DNA of 64,000 bases from an uncultured Roseovarius sp. (GTDB lineage Bacteria > Pseudomonadota > Alphaproteobacteria > Rhodobacterales > Rhodobacteraceae). The DNA is taken from NCBI RefSeq assembly GCF_947489715.1, contig NZ_CANLER010000001.1, forward strand, positions 310,001 through 374,000. Direction: 5' to 3'. This document shows, one piece after another, positions 17,332-26,502 of this stretch. The position numbers and the translations under genes are program-made. How positions within the stretch are numbered: position 1 is the stretch's first letter; each line of letters begins with the position of its first letter. The notes beneath the pieces are model-generated. The model did not search any database. It worked only from the letters and a program-made list of their open reading frames with translations, and was not told the DNA's origin.

Positions 17332-18723
17332 ATGATGAGACGCTTGTTTTTTTGTTCGGTCGCGATTGGGGTGCAGCTTTCCGGCGGAACGCTATGGGCG
17401 GCCTGTAGTCAGAATGGCCAACTTGGCGGCGGCACCGTGATCTGTAGCGGCACGATCAGCGACAGTTACATGGCCGAGCATGCGAACATCACGGTGCGCA
17501 TTGAACGTGGTGCGGTTCTGAAAGCGGGGCGCGATGACGCGGCAATCGAGTTCGAGGATGATCCGGGCACGCTGGAGATGAAAGGCGCGTTGCAGGCCGA
17601 GGGTGACGCTATCCGGGCGGGTGATGATTTCACGCTGGTCAACGAGGGCAGCATCAGCGCTGTCGGGGACGGTGTGAATATCAGCGGCAGAGACGATGCC
17701 AGCCTGACCAATACCGGCGTGATCAGGACCGGAGGCCGCGCGGTGCATATGGACGATGTCGAAGATGCCGGTGGCACCGGACATGTGCTGATGAACACGG
17801 GCCATATCATTTCGATCCGGAACGAGGCGGTTGAGGGCGGTAACGGCAACCGGGTCGTCAACGCCGCGGGTGCGCTGATCCAGGGCTATGACGACGCGCT
17901 GCAACTGGGCGAAAGCGCGGTGATCGAGAATCACGGGGTGATCCGCTCGGTCGGGATGCCGGGAGAGCCGCAGGATGCGATCGACCTTGATAGTGGCAGG
18001 ATCGTCAACGGCGCCGGTGGGCAAATCATTTCGGATCTGGATGCGGCGATTGATTTTGACGCGAGCAGTATCGCATCGCTGATCGACAATGCCGGGGAGA
18101 TCCGCGGCGTTACCGGGATCATGGTCGAGACCCATGCCTCTGCCGCCAATATCGCGGTGCAGGAGGTGATTAATCAAGCCGGAGGCGTGATCGCCGGGCG
18201 TGGCGGTGTGGCGCTGCTGCTGGGCGCGGGCGAGGATCGGTTGGTCAACCATGCGGGCGGCATCATCACCGGGTCGGTGCTGATGGGGGGCGATGCGGAT
18301 CGGGTGGTGCTGGAGGGCAGCATTGCCGGGACTTTCGGCGGCAAGCGGGCCGTGATCGACGGCGGGGCCGGGGCCGATCACGTGGTGCTGAGCGCCTACA
18401 GTTTTGATCAGATCACCGATGTGGCGCTGATGCGGGACGGGTTTGTCCTGTCGCTGGATAACGGCACCGGCGCGGCTGACATCGCGCTGCGCAACTGGGA
18501 AAGCTTCGATCTTGCCGGGACGGTCTACAGCGCGCAGGAGATTGCCGCGCTGGCGCCGCAGCGTGCGCCACTGACGGCGGGACTGTTGCTGCTTGTCCTG
18601 GGGTTTGGCGGGATGGGGCTGATCCGGGGGCGACGTCACTTAGGTGCTGTCGCAACGGTCGCACGCGGGGCTTTGGCGCGCGCAACATTGGGGCTTCAGT
18701 CGGCCAGTCGGACTGGTGCGTGA
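17332..18723 (+). CDS. Secreted beta-solenoid repeat protein with CTERM-like anchor (copy 1)
   Basis: A 463-residue protein with a signal peptide ending at LWAAC and an early Cys pair. A long run of about 20-residue repeats follows (pattern L.N.G.I...GDGV.I.G), typical of a right-handed beta-helix as in autotransporter passenger domains. Near residues 420-440, APLTAGLLLLVLGFGGMGL followed by IRGRR resembles a VPLPA-CTERM sorting signal: a small/Pro motif, a hydrophobic helix, then an Arg cluster. Unusually, 29 more residues follow, and the last nine codons are read from the decayed tyrS 3' end. No autotransporter barrel is present. A paralog lies downstream. The role is unknown; surface attachment is inference. 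Confidence 0.8.
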   Translation: MMRRLFFCSVAIGVQLSGGTLWAACSQNGQLGGGTVICSGTISDSYMAEHANITVRIERGAVLKAGRDDAAIEFEDDPGTLEMKGALQAEGDAIRAGDDFTLVNEGSISAVGDGVNISGRDDASLTNTGVIRTGGRAVHMDDVEDAGGTGHVLMNTGHIISIRNEAVEGGNGNRVVNAAGALIQGYDDALQLGESAVIENHGVIRSVGMPGEPQDAIDLDSGRIVNGAGGQIISDLDAAIDFDASSIASLIDNAGEIRGVTGIMVETHASAANIAVQEVINQAGGVIAGRGGVALLLGAGEDRLVNHAGGIITGSVLMGGDADRVVLEGSIAGTFGGKRAVIDGGAGADHVVLSAYSFDQITDVALMRDGFVLSLDNGTGAADIALRNWESFDLAGTVYSAQEIAALAPQRAPLTAGLLLLVLGFGGMGLIRGRRHLGAVATVARGALARATLGLQSASRTGA

Positions 18724-18764
18724 CGTATCCGGCGCGCGTTCAGATTGATCGGTGCGATCAGGTC
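18696..18764 (-). pseudogene. Relic of the 3' end of tyrS
   Basis: A 69-bp stretch aligns without gaps to the true tyrS 3' end (20287-20355) at 56 of 69 positions. On the minus strand it still reads DLIAPINLNARRIRHAPVRLAD and then TGA, against [22 protein letters not shown] in the intact gene, with 14 of 22 residues identical. Weaker likeness may continue to about 18785. It marks a duplication endpoint between the two beta-solenoid genes. It also supplies the last codons of copy 1 on the other strand. Confidence 0.8.
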
Positions 18765-19021
18765 TCTTGCGTCTTGTCTTTCAGGTGTTTGCGATAGCAC
18801 CAGAGCCTATCACTATGGCGACCGACTGGACGGCGCCGCGTGCGTCGGTGGGAGCAGGTGTAGATCAAGGCACCTGACTTCTGCTATTGTCGTAGTGGCG
18901 AACCCGCACTTGGCCGAAGATATAGCAGGCTGACGACCTTTGGATTTTTGCTGTCGTTACAAAGATTTTTGCAAGAACGGTTCGTGTTTTATTCAAGTGA
19001 TTTGGACCGGGAGGTCGGCAA

Positions 19022-20260
19022 ATGAGAAACTTTCTAATTTTTACAATTGGTGTCGGAATACAGTTCTGGGGCGCGGCTGTGTTGGCGGAATGTGCCCCTG
19101 CGGCGCCGGGTACTGGTGGTGATCTTGCCTGTACGGGCATTGACGAGGATGGGTTTGAAAGCGAGGCAGGGAGCCTCAGCATTCTGATCGAGACCGGGGC
19201 GATCGTGAATTCCGCCTCGGACGGGCATGGCATGGATATTGCGCACAATTTCAACCTGCTGAGCAACCGGGGCACGGTGAATGCGGACCGCGACGGTGTG
19301 CGCGGTGGTCAGGGTCTGACGCTGATCAATGAAGGCGTGATCGCCGCCGGGGATGACGGTGTGGAAATCTCGGGCAAGGGAGCTGCGACGCTGACCAATA
19401 ACGGGTCGATCCGGGCCGGCGACCGGGCCGTGGAGATGGATGACGACGATGGTGTGGGCGGTGCCGGCAACATGGTGGTGAACAATGGCCAGATCATTTC
19501 GGACGACGGAGAGGCCATCGAGGGAGGCGATTATGCCATCATCTTCAACAACCCCGGCGCTTTGATAAAAGGGTTTGATGATGCGATACAACTGGGCGAG
19601 AGCGCGCGTATTCTGAATTTTGGCACCATCCAGTCGGTGGGCAGGCCCGATGACCCGCAGGACGCGATTGATCTGGATAGCGGTTCGATCACCAATGGGG
19701 CGGGCGCGCAGATTATCTCGGATCTGGATGCGGCGATTGATTATGACGCAAGCGCGATGCCGTCCTATGTGGAAAATGCGGGTGAGATACGCGGCGTTAA
19801 GGGCATCATTGTCGAGCTTGGGCTGGATGATCCCGACAGCGCCAATGTCATGGCGCAGGTGATCGCCAATCTGCCCAGCGGAAAGATCATCGGAAGCGAT
19901 GGCACCGCGTTGGTGCTGGGCGCGGGCGAGGACGTGCTGATCAACCGCGCGGGCGGTCAGATTAGCGGCTCGATCCAGATGGGGGAGGATGCGGATACCG
20001 TCGTGCTGGAGGGCAGCTATGCTGGCGATTTCGGCGGCATGTCGGCTGTCGTCGATGGCGGTGCGGGCGAGGATACGTTGCTGGTCAGGGCATATGAATT
20101 CAGCCAGATTACCAGCGTCACGAAGGCCGAAGATGTGATGACCTTGTCGCTGGATAACGGTGTGGGCGCGTTCAGGATCGCCTTGCAGGGCTGGGAGACC
20201 GTCACGTTAGGCGGCGTGGACCACACCATGCAGGAGATCGCGGAACTGGCAACGCCCTGA
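19022..20260 (+). CDS. Secreted beta-solenoid repeat protein, anchorless (copy 2)
   Basis: A 412-residue paralog of the gene at 17332, with a signal peptide ending at VLAEC, the same early Cys pair, and the same chain of short repeats (for example QDAIDLDSGSITNGAGAQII and SDLDAAIDYDAS, near-identical in copy 1). It stops at QEIAELATP, exactly where copy 1 continues into its CTERM-like membrane anchor, so the product should be released rather than anchored. The upstream 298-bp region (18724-19021) begins with the tyrS relic and holds no other gene I can support. The gene ends 26 bp before the convergent tyrS stop. Confidence 0.8.
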   Translation: MRNFLIFTIGVGIQFWGAAVLAECAPAAPGTGGDLACTGIDEDGFESEAGSLSILIETGAIVNSASDGHGMDIAHNFNLLSNRGTVNADRDGVRGGQGLTLINEGVIAAGDDGVEISGKGAATLTNNGSIRAGDRAVEMDDDDGVGGAGNMVVNNGQIISDDGEAIEGGDYAIIFNNPGALIKGFDDAIQLGESARILNFGTIQSVGRPDDPQDAIDLDSGSITNGAGAQIISDLDAAIDYDASAMPSYVENAGEIRGVKGIIVELGLDDPDSANVMAQVIANLPSGKIIGSDGTALVLGAGEDVLINRAGGQISGSIQMGEDADTVVLEGSYAGDFGGMSAVVDGGAGEDTLLVRAYEFSQITSVTKAEDVMTLSLDNGVGAFRIALQGWETVTLGGVDHTMQEIAELATP

Positions 20261-20286
20261 CGGGCGTCACCGCGCCGCCAGAGATG

Positions 20287-21540
20287 TCAGTCGGCCAGCC
20301 GCACCAGCGCGTGACGTTTCTTGCCCGCGCTCAGCTTGATCGGTGAGGTCAGGTCGGCGGCGTTGATCATCAGCCCCGAATCGGTGAGCGGTGCATCATC
20401 GAGCCGCGCGCCGTTTTCGGCGATCAGACGCTTGGCCTCCTTGCCGGATTTCGCCAGCCCGGATTTCACGATCAGCTGCACGATGGAAATACCGTCGCCC
20501 AAATCGTCGGCGCTCATCTCGACCGTGGGCAGATCATCCCCCACGCCGCCTTTTTCAAAGACTTCGCGGGCGGTCGCCTCGGCCGCGCGGGCCGCATCAG
20601 CGCCGTGCAGCAGGGTTGTGACCTCGCCCGCGAGGATGATCTTGGCCTCGTTGATCTCGGAACCCGCCAGCGTGCCAAGACGTTCGCATTCCTCCAGCGG
20701 CAGTTCGGTATAGAGCTTGAGGAACCGGCCCGTGTCGGCATCGGTGGTGTTGCGCCAGAACTGCCAGAATTCGTAAGGCGAGAGCATGTCGGCATTGAGC
20801 CACATGGCGCCCCCCTGGCTTTTGCCCATCTTCTTGCCGTCCGAGGTGGTCAGCAGCGGCGAGGTGAGGCCAAAAACCTCTCCGTCAATCACCCGGCGGG
20901 TGAGGTCGATGCCGTTGACGATATTGCCCCATTGATCCGAGCCACCCATCTGCAAGCGGCAGCCGTAGCGGCGGTTCAGCTCCATGAAATCATAAGCCTG
21001 CAGGATCATGTAGTTGAATTCGAGAAAGCTGAGCGATTGTTCGCGGTCGAGCCGGGATTTCACTGATTCAAACGACAGCATCCGGTTGACCGAAAAATGC
21101 CGCCCGATGTCGCGCAGGAAATCAAGGTAGTTCAGATCGTCCAGCCATTCGGCGTTGTTGAGCATGATCGCGTCGGTCGGGCCATCGCCATAGGCGAGGT
21201 ATTTGTCGAAGACCTGCTGCATGCCCGCGATGTTGCTGTCGATCTGATCCGGCGTCAGCAGCGGGCGTTCATCGGCGCGAAAGCTGGGATCGCCGACCTT
21301 GGTGGTGCCGCCGCCCATCAGGGTGATCGGCTTGTGCCCGGTCTTTTGCAGCCAGCGCAGCATCATGATGTTCAACAGATGACCCACATGCAGCGACCGG
21401 GCGGTGGCGTCGTAGCCAATATAGGTCGGCACGATGCCCGCGTTCAGGGCCTCGTCCAGCCCCTGATAATCGGTGCAGTCGGCCAGAAAGCCGCGACTGA
21501 TCATGACATTCATGAAATCCGATTTGGGGTGGTAGGTCAT
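20287..21540 (-). CDS. tyrS: Tyrosyl-tRNA synthetase
   Basis: A 417-residue class I synthetase that charges tRNA-Tyr. The HIGH-type motif is HVGHL in [12 protein letters not shown], the substrate region is [13 protein letters not shown], and the KMSKS-type loop reads KMGKS. An S4 RNA-binding domain closes the protein ([14 protein letters not shown]...GARL). I chose ATG at 21540 (MTYHPKSDF), which gives the usual TyrS length, although the frame remains open upstream into anmK. It is divergent from anmK with 63 bp between them. Its 3' end was duplicated once, as shown by the relic at 18696-18764. Confidence 0.95.
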   Translation of the reverse strand: MTYHPKSDFMNVMISRGFLADCTDYQGLDEALNAGIVPTYIGYDATARSLHVGHLLNIMMLRWLQKTGHKPITLMGGGTTKVGDPSFRADERPLLTPDQIDSNIAGMQQVFDKYLAYGDGPTDAIMLNNAEWLDDLNYLDFLRDIGRHFSVNRMLSFESVKSRLDREQSLSFLEFNYMILQAYDFMELNRRYGCRLQMGGSDQWGNIVNGIDLTRRVIDGEVFGLTSPLLTTSDGKKMGKSQGGAMWLNADMLSPYEFWQFWRNTTDADTGRFLKLYTELPLEECERLGTLAGSEINEAKIILAGEVTTLLHGADAARAAEATAREVFEKGGVGDDLPTVEMSADDLGDGISIVQLIVKSGLAKSGKEAKRLIAENGARLDDAPLTDSGLMINAADLTSPIKLSAGKKRHALVRLAD

Positions 21541-21603
21541 ATCGCTTGTCCAATGATGATTTGCGGGGCATGTATAGGGAGGGAATTGGCGAAGGAAAAG
21601 GCC

Positions 21604-22716
21604 ATGTTGAAGGCTGGACGCATCTGGGCGTTGGGCGCGATGTCGGGCACGTCTCTGGACGGGGTCGACGCGGCGATGGTCGAGACCGATGGCGAGGCGA
21701 TTTATGGCTTTGGCGACAGCAGCTATCGCGCCTATTCCCCCGACGAACAAAGCGTGTTGAAAGCGGCCCTCGGGCGTTGGCCCGGTGACGATGTGGCGGC
21801 GGCAACACGGATCGTGCAGCAGGCCCATGAAGAGGTTCTGTCGGGCTTTGATGGTGCGGAACTGGTCGGGTTTCACGGTCAGACCCTGGCGCATGAACCG
21901 GGTGGGCGCGGCACCCATCAGGTGGGCGATGGTGCGGCACTGGCGGCGGCGTTGAACTTGCCGGTGGTCTGGGATTTCCGCAGTGCCGACATGGAGTTGG
22001 GTGGCGAGGGCGCGCCGCTGGCCCCGTTCTTTCATTTCGCCTGTGCCCGCTGGATCGGGGCCGACGCGCCGCTGGCGTTTCTTAACCTTGGCGGTGTCGG
22101 CAACCTGACATGGGTGGATCCGCGCAAGGCCCGCCCCGAAGAGGATGGCGCGTTGCTGGCGTTCGATACTGGCCCGGCCAACGCACCGATCAATGATCTG
22201 ATGATGACACGGCGCGGCGAGCCCTTTGACCGCGATGGTGCCTTGGCGCGGCAGGGCGAAGTTGTGCAGGGCGCTTTGGAGCTGTTTTTGCAGGAAGGCT
22301 ATTTCACTCGGATGCCACCCAAATCCTTGGATCGCGACGCCTTTGCCGACATGATCGGGTTGGTGAATGAACTGAGTGATGCCGATGCGGTGGCCACCCT
22401 GACGGGTATGAGCGCGGCGGCGGTGCTGCGCGGGATGGAGCATTGCCCTGTGTCGCCCGGTCGTCTGCTGGTCACCGGTGGCGGGCGTCATAACCCAGTG
22501 CTGATGGAAATGCTGCGCGTCGCGCTGGATTGCCCGGTGGAGCCGGTTGAGGCGGTAGGTCTGAACGGGGACATGCTGGAGGCGCAGGCCTTTGCCCATC
22601 TGGCGGTGCGGGTGCGGCGCGGATTACCAACCTCGTGCCCCGGTACGACCGGCGTGCGTGCGGCGGTTTCGGGCGGCATATCAAGCCAGCCCGGCGAAGC
22701 GGAAAGGAGTGCGTGA
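21604..22716 (+). CDS. anmK: Anhydro-N-acetylmuramic acid kinase
   Basis: A 370-residue sugar kinase that opens and phosphorylates 1,6-anhydro-MurNAc to MurNAc-6-phosphate during cell wall recycling. [15 protein letters not shown] is the ATP-binding signature, [11 protein letters not shown] is the substrate motif, with [24 protein letters not shown] and [12 protein letters not shown]. The length fits the family. ATG at 21604 has AAGGA at 7 nt. The TGA overlaps the next ATG (TGATG), so anmK heads a three-gene operon with a racemase-family protein and a PLP enzyme, an unusual partnership for a recycling kinase. Confidence 0.94.
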   Translation: MLKAGRIWALGAMSGTSLDGVDAAMVETDGEAIYGFGDSSYRAYSPDEQSVLKAALGRWPGDDVAAATRIVQQAHEEVLSGFDGAELVGFHGQTLAHEPGGRGTHQVGDGAALAAALNLPVVWDFRSADMELGGEGAPLAPFFHFACARWIGADAPLAFLNLGGVGNLTWVDPRKARPEEDGALLAFDTGPANAPINDLMMTRRGEPFDRDGALARQGEVVQGALELFLQEGYFTRMPPKSLDRDAFADMIGLVNELSDADAVATLTGMSAAAVLRGMEHCPVSPGRLLVTGGGRHNPVLMEMLRVALDCPVEPVEAVGLNGDMLEAQAFAHLAVRVRRGLPTSCPGTTGVRAAVSGGISSQPGEAERSA

Positions 22717-23450
22717 TGGTCAAGGTGGTTTTCGATGATGGGGCGGGCTGTGGTCATCGCCTGGGGATGATCGTGTTGAGCACCGATGAGACGCTGGAAT
22801 ACGAGGCCCGGCAGGTGCTGGACGGGCGATGTGTAAACCTGATGCACAGCCGGATTGAATCGCACCCGCAGGTCACCCCGGACACGCTGAAGGAAATGCG
22901 CGCGCGGATGCCCGAAGTGGCGCGTTTGCTGCCCGCGGGTCTGGATGCGATAGCTTATGGTTGCACCTCGGCCTCGGTGGTGATCGGGCCAGAAGTTGTC
23001 GCGCGGGAGGTGCAGAGCGTGCAGGCGGATGTCCCGGTGACCAATCCGATCAGCGCAGTGGTGACGGCGCTGGGCGCACTCAGGGCGCGTCGGATCGGTC
23101 TGGTGACACCATATGCGGCCGAAGTCGCAGCACCCATGCGGCAGTTCCTGTCGGGGCAGGGGATCGACACGCTGCATGAGATCAGTTTCGGCGAAGCGGA
23201 AGACCGCAAGGTGGCACGGATCGCGCAGCGCTCGACTCTGGCAGCGATGCTGGAGGTGGGGCGTGCCCAGGGGGTTGAGGCGGTGTTCGCCAGTTGCACT
23301 AATCTTGGCACGTTCGAGGTGATTGATCAGGCCGAGGATGAGCTGGGGATCCCGGTGATCAGCTCGAACCTGGCGCTGGTCTGGCATCTGCTGAAGCTGG
23401 CGGGTATCGAGGCGCGGGGCTGGGGCCCCGGGCGGTTGTTTCATCTCTGA
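22716..23450 (+). CDS. Asp/Glu racemase-superfamily protein (maleate isomerase / EutA-like)
   Basis: A 244-residue member of the superfamily of aspartate racemase, maleate cis-trans isomerase and arylmalonate decarboxylase. Both catalytic cysteines are present: GCTSASVVIG (about residue 84) and ASCTNLGTFEVI (about residue 195). Two cysteines fit isomerase or racemase chemistry rather than decarboxylation, which needs one. ATG at 22716 overlaps the anmK stop and has AAAGGAG upstream. The PLP gene starts 9 bp after its stop. The substrate is unknown; EutA-type roles in ectoine use are possible, but no ectoine genes are visible here. Confidence 0.8.
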   Translation: MVKVVFDDGAGCGHRLGMIVLSTDETLEYEARQVLDGRCVNLMHSRIESHPQVTPDTLKEMRARMPEVARLLPAGLDAIAYGCTSASVVIGPEVVAREVQSVQADVPVTNPISAVVTALGALRARRIGLVTPYAAEVAAPMRQFLSGQGIDTLHEISFGEAEDRKVARIAQRSTLAAMLEVGRAQGVEAVFASCTNLGTFEVIDQAEDELGIPVISSNLALVWHLLKLAGIEARGWGPGRLFHL

Positions 23451-23459
23451 GAGGGCATC

Positions 23460-24605
23460 ATGACAGGCAAGGATCTGAAACCTGCGACCATCGCAGCCCG
23501 GGCTGCGGGTGCATCGGATAGCGGCAGTGCCGGTGTTGTGCCGGGGATACATCTGGCGACGACATATATGCGCGGACGCGACAATGCGCTGATCCGCGAT
23601 GGCAATATGTATGGTCGCGATCAGAACGACACGGTGCGGCAGGCCGAAGAGGTGCTGCGCCAGCTTGAGGGGGCGGCCGCGACGTTGCTTTTCCCCAGTG
23701 GCATGGCGGCAGTTGCATCGCTTTTCAGAACGGTGCCCAACGGGGGCCGCGTGGTGGTGCAATCGGGCATCTATTGGGGCACCACTGGCTGGACCCGCGA
23801 TTTCTGCGCCCGGCGTGGGATAACCCTGACCGAGGTGGATGCGTCTGATCCGCAGGCGTTTGAGGCAGCCTGCACCCAAGGCCCCGCTGATCTGATCTGG
23901 ATCGAGGTGCCGTCGAACCCCTGGCTGAAGATGGTCGATATTGCCGCGGCGGCGTCGTTGGCCCGGGCGGCGGGGGCACTGCTGGCGGTGGATGCGACTG
24001 CCGCCACGCCTGTGTTGATGCGGCCCCTGGCGCTGGGCGCGGATTTCGTGATGCACTCGGCGACGAAGGCCATCAACGGCCATACGGATGTACTGGCGGG
24101 GGTTCTGTCCTGCGTCGATCAAGATCACGCTGCGTGGCAGGCAATTGCAACCGACCGCCATGATGCGGGTGCTATTCTGGGCCCGTTCGAGGCATGGCTG
24201 TTGATGCGCGGGATGCGGACGCTGCCGTTGCGGATGGAGCGGATGTGCACCAATGCGCAGGCCGTGGCCGAGTTTCTGAATGCGCACGCAGCGGTGGAGA
24301 GCGTCTTCTATCCCGGACTGCCGTCACATCCGGGTCATGAACTTGCGTTGCGGCAGATGGCCGGCGGGTACGGGTATCTGATGTCGGTTCTGATCCGTGG
24401 CGGTCGCATGGCTGCGCTGGACGTGGCCGGGAAGCTGACTCTCGCGCATCGTGCCACCTCATTGGGCGGGGTCGAAAGCCTTGTCGAGCACCGATACACG
24501 GTCGAACCTGATACGGGTATCCCGGAAAATCTGTTGCGGCTGTCGGTCGGGATCGAGGATGTGAATGATCTGATCGCCGATCTAGACCAGGCGCTGAACC
24601 CTTAA
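23460..24605 (+). CDS. Cys/Met-metabolism PLP-dependent enzyme (cystathionine synthase/lyase fold)
   Basis: A 381-residue fold-type I PLP enzyme of the trans-sulfuration family. Visible are YGRDQNDTVRQAEEVL, the cofactor Ser/Gly region FPSGMAAVASL, VEVPSNPWLKMVDI, the Asp that holds the pyridine nitrogen in LAVDATAATPV, and the Schiff-base Lys in HSATKAINGHTDVLAG. The C-terminal ATSLGGVESLVEH and RLSVGIED are typical. Family reactions are gamma- or beta-elimination and replacement at amino acid side chains. Its exact reaction is unclear. The operon link to a racemase-type protein suggests a joint amino-acid pathway rather than methionine synthesis, which is inference. Confidence 0.85.
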   Translation: MTGKDLKPATIAARAAGASDSGSAGVVPGIHLATTYMRGRDNALIRDGNMYGRDQNDTVRQAEEVLRQLEGAAATLLFPSGMAAVASLFRTVPNGGRVVVQSGIYWGTTGWTRDFCARRGITLTEVDASDPQAFEAACTQGPADLIWIEVPSNPWLKMVDIAAAASLARAAGALLAVDATAATPVLMRPLALGADFVMHSATKAINGHTDVLAGVLSCVDQDHAAWQAIATDRHDAGAILGPFEAWLLMRGMRTLPLRMERMCTNAQAVAEFLNAHAAVESVFYPGLPSHPGHELALRQMAGGYGYLMSVLIRGGRMAALDVAGKLTLAHRATSLGGVESLVEHRYTVEPDTGIPENLLRLSVGIEDVNDLIADLDQALNP

Positions 24606-24749
24606 CTGTTGTCAGATTGAGTGCGCTGTCGCGCACGTTGGGTCTCTCGTCGTCCGCCTCCGGCCTCCTCCTCGGGCCGCCCGTGGCCGATGTGTCACCC
24701 TGCAAATTCCGGCAGCATGGCTTTGCAACGGTGCGGATCCGGATCAGGC

Positions 24750-24796
24750 TTCACCTTGGCAGAAATACTCCGGGGTCTGGGGTGGAACCCCCGGGG
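24750..24796. repeat. Rhodobacterales-type intergenic repeat with GC-rich stem
   Basis: Read on the minus strand, 24750-24771 gives GAGTATTTCTGCCAAGGTGAA, and on the plus strand it is followed by a CCGGGG...CCCCGG stem (24770-24794). A second copy of the GAGTATTTCT..CCAAG core lies at 35853-35875. Both sit between convergent genes. It is probably a dispersed terminator-associated repeat. The rest of 24606-24847 holds no gene I can support. Confidence 0.55.
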
Positions 24797-24847
24797 CCTG
24801 CATGGCCTGAATGCAATACTCAAATGGGTGAGCGGCAGCGAACGCCG

Positions 24848-26008
24848 CTAGGAAACAGCCGGTTCGGCGGGTGCGCCTCTCCAGATCCAGCCACCGCCAA
24901 GGATGCGGCTGCCACCGGTCTCATAGAAGACGCAGGCCTGGCCGGGGCTGATGCCTTCCTCGGGGGTCAGCAATTCGACCTCGGCCTCGGTGTCGCTGAG
25001 CGGGCGGATGATGGCTGCGCGTGGGGGGCGGGTGGAGCGCACCTTGACCGACACATGCCATTCGTCCTGGCTGGTGAGGGGGGGCGAGCCCAGCCAGTTG
25101 ATCTCGCGCACCGGAACGGTTCGGGTGGCCAACAGTTCTTTCGGGCCGACCACGACCTGTTTCTTGTCCACATCCAGTTTGACCACGTAAAGCGGATCGG
25201 CAAGCCCGCCGATGCCCAGCCCGCGCCGCTGGCCGATCGTGTAGTGGATCACCCCGGTATGGGTGCCCAGCACGCGGCCATCTGTATCGACGATCTCGCC
25301 GGGTTCCGCAGCACCTGGACGGAGTTTTTCGATCACGCTGGCGTAGTTGCCGTTCGGCACGAAGCAGATGTCCTGGCTGTCGGGCTTGTCAGCGACGCTC
25401 AGCCCGTATTTCGCCGCCAGCTCGCGCGTTGCCGCCTTGGAGGGCAGGTGGCCCAGTGGGAAGCGTAGATAGGCCAGCTGCTCCGGCGTGGTGGAGAAGA
25501 GGAAATAGCTTTGGTCGCGGGCGGCATCGGCAGCGCAATGTAGTTCGGGGCCGCTCGTGCCTTCTTTGCGTTGGATATAATGCCCGGTCGCCATGCAATC
25601 CGCCTCAAGATCGCGGGCGGTTTCCAGGAGGTCCTTGAACTTCACCCGTTCGTTGCAGCGGATGCAGGGCACCGGGGTGGCGCCGGCCAGGTAGCTGTCG
25701 GCAAATTCGTCGATCACCGCGTCTTTGAAGATGTTTTCATAATCCAGCACGTAATGCGGAAAGCCCATATCTTCGGCCACGCGGCGGGCATCATGGATGT
25801 CGACGCCTGCGCAGCACGCGCCCTTCTTGGCCAGCGCCGCGCCGTGATCGTAAAGCTGTAGCGTCACGCCGACCACGTCATAGCCTTCCTCGGCCAGTTG
25901 CGCCGCCACGACCGAGCTGTCGACGCCGCCCGACATGGCGACAACGACCCGCGTTTCGGCGGGGGGCTTGGCAAAGCCGAGCGAATTCAGAGGGTGGTCA
26001 AGGGGCAT
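24848..26008 (-). CDS. mnmA: tRNA-uridine 2-sulfurtransferase
   Basis: A 386-residue enzyme that thiolates U34 of tRNA Glu, Gln and Lys. The PP-loop [13 protein letters not shown] lies near residue 25. The two catalytic cysteines are in [11 protein letters not shown] and QDICFVPNG, and GQRRGLG opens the central domain. The C-terminal barrel ends with PGQACVFYE...ILGGGWI. The length is normal. It is divergent from sciP across 121 bp. No terminator of its own is clear, but the repeat and GC-rich stem at 24750-24796 follow its stop. Confidence 0.95.
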   Translation of the reverse strand: MPLDHPLNSLGFAKPPAETRVVVAMSGGVDSSVVAAQLAEEGYDVVGVTLQLYDHGAALAKKGACCAGVDIHDARRVAEDMGFPHYVLDYENIFKDAVIDEFADSYLAGATPVPCIRCNERVKFKDLLETARDLEADCMATGHYIQRKEGTSGPELHCAADAARDQSYFLFSTTPEQLAYLRFPLGHLPSKAATRELAAKYGLSVADKPDSQDICFVPNGNYASVIEKLRPGAAEPGEIVDTDGRVLGTHTGVIHYTIGQRRGLGIGGLADPLYVVKLDVDKKQVVVGPKELLATRTVPVREINWLGSPPLTSQDEWHVSVKVRSTRPPRAAIIRPLSDTEAEVELLTPEEGISPGQACVFYETGGSRILGGGWIWRGAPAEPAVS

Positions 26009-26129
26009 TTGATGGCTCCGGGTGATTTCCTGCGGAATATAGGAAAATCCTAACTACTCTCAAGGCCGCGTTTCACCGCGTGTTAAGGGGCTGGGTGCAG
26101 ATTGGGCTCGTTCAGAAGAGGTGAGAGTG

Positions 26130-26408
26130 ATGTATCTGAAAAAAGTCGATGGACCAAGGGCCGTGACCCTGCCGGACGGGCAGGTCATAACCCAGGCTGA
26201 TCTGCCGCCGGCAAACACGCGCCGTTGGGTGGCGTCGCGCAAGCTGGCCGTGGTGCGGGGGGTTGCCTATGGGCTGATCACCCAATCCGATGCGCTGGCG
26301 CGTTACGGGCTGAGTCGCGAGGAATTCAATGAGTGGATTTCCGCCGTAAACGCACATGGTGAAAAGGGTTTGAAGGTCACATCTTTGAAAAGTTATAGAC
26401 AACCTTAA
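26130..26408 (+). CDS. sciP: DUF1153 protein SciP, CtrA inhibitor
   Basis: A 92-residue DUF1153 protein, the family of Caulobacter SciP, a small DNA-binding protein that represses CtrA-activated promoters. Recognised by MYLKKVDGPRAVTLPDG, LPPANTRRWVASRKLAVV and the helix-turn-helix ITQSDALARYGLSREEFNEW. ATG at 26130 was chosen over GTG at 26121 because it matches the family start and follows AGAGGTGAG. It lies 94 bp upstream of ctrA on the same strand, so the inhibitor and its target are neighbours. Confidence 0.9.
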   Translation: MYLKKVDGPRAVTLPDGQVITQADLPPANTRRWVASRKLAVVRGVAYGLITQSDALARYGLSREEFNEWISAVNAHGEKGLKVTSLKSYRQP

Positions 26409-26502
26409 GTAGAATTCGCATTATGTTCTGCATCGGTAACCTGTGGTTAACCAATTTTGGCCAGTGTCTGGTGAGACAACCAAGATTTAACGGAGAGAAC
26501 AT

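Noticed and set aside
17392..18639. A 415-codon frame antisense to the first beta-solenoid gene
   Set aside because: The sense frame has a signal peptide and regular repeats shared with its paralog; the antisense has neither.
22488..24287. A 599-codon minus-strand open frame across anmK, racemase and PLP genes
   Set aside because: It crosses three well-supported coupled genes and has His/Arg/Gln-rich low-complexity content.
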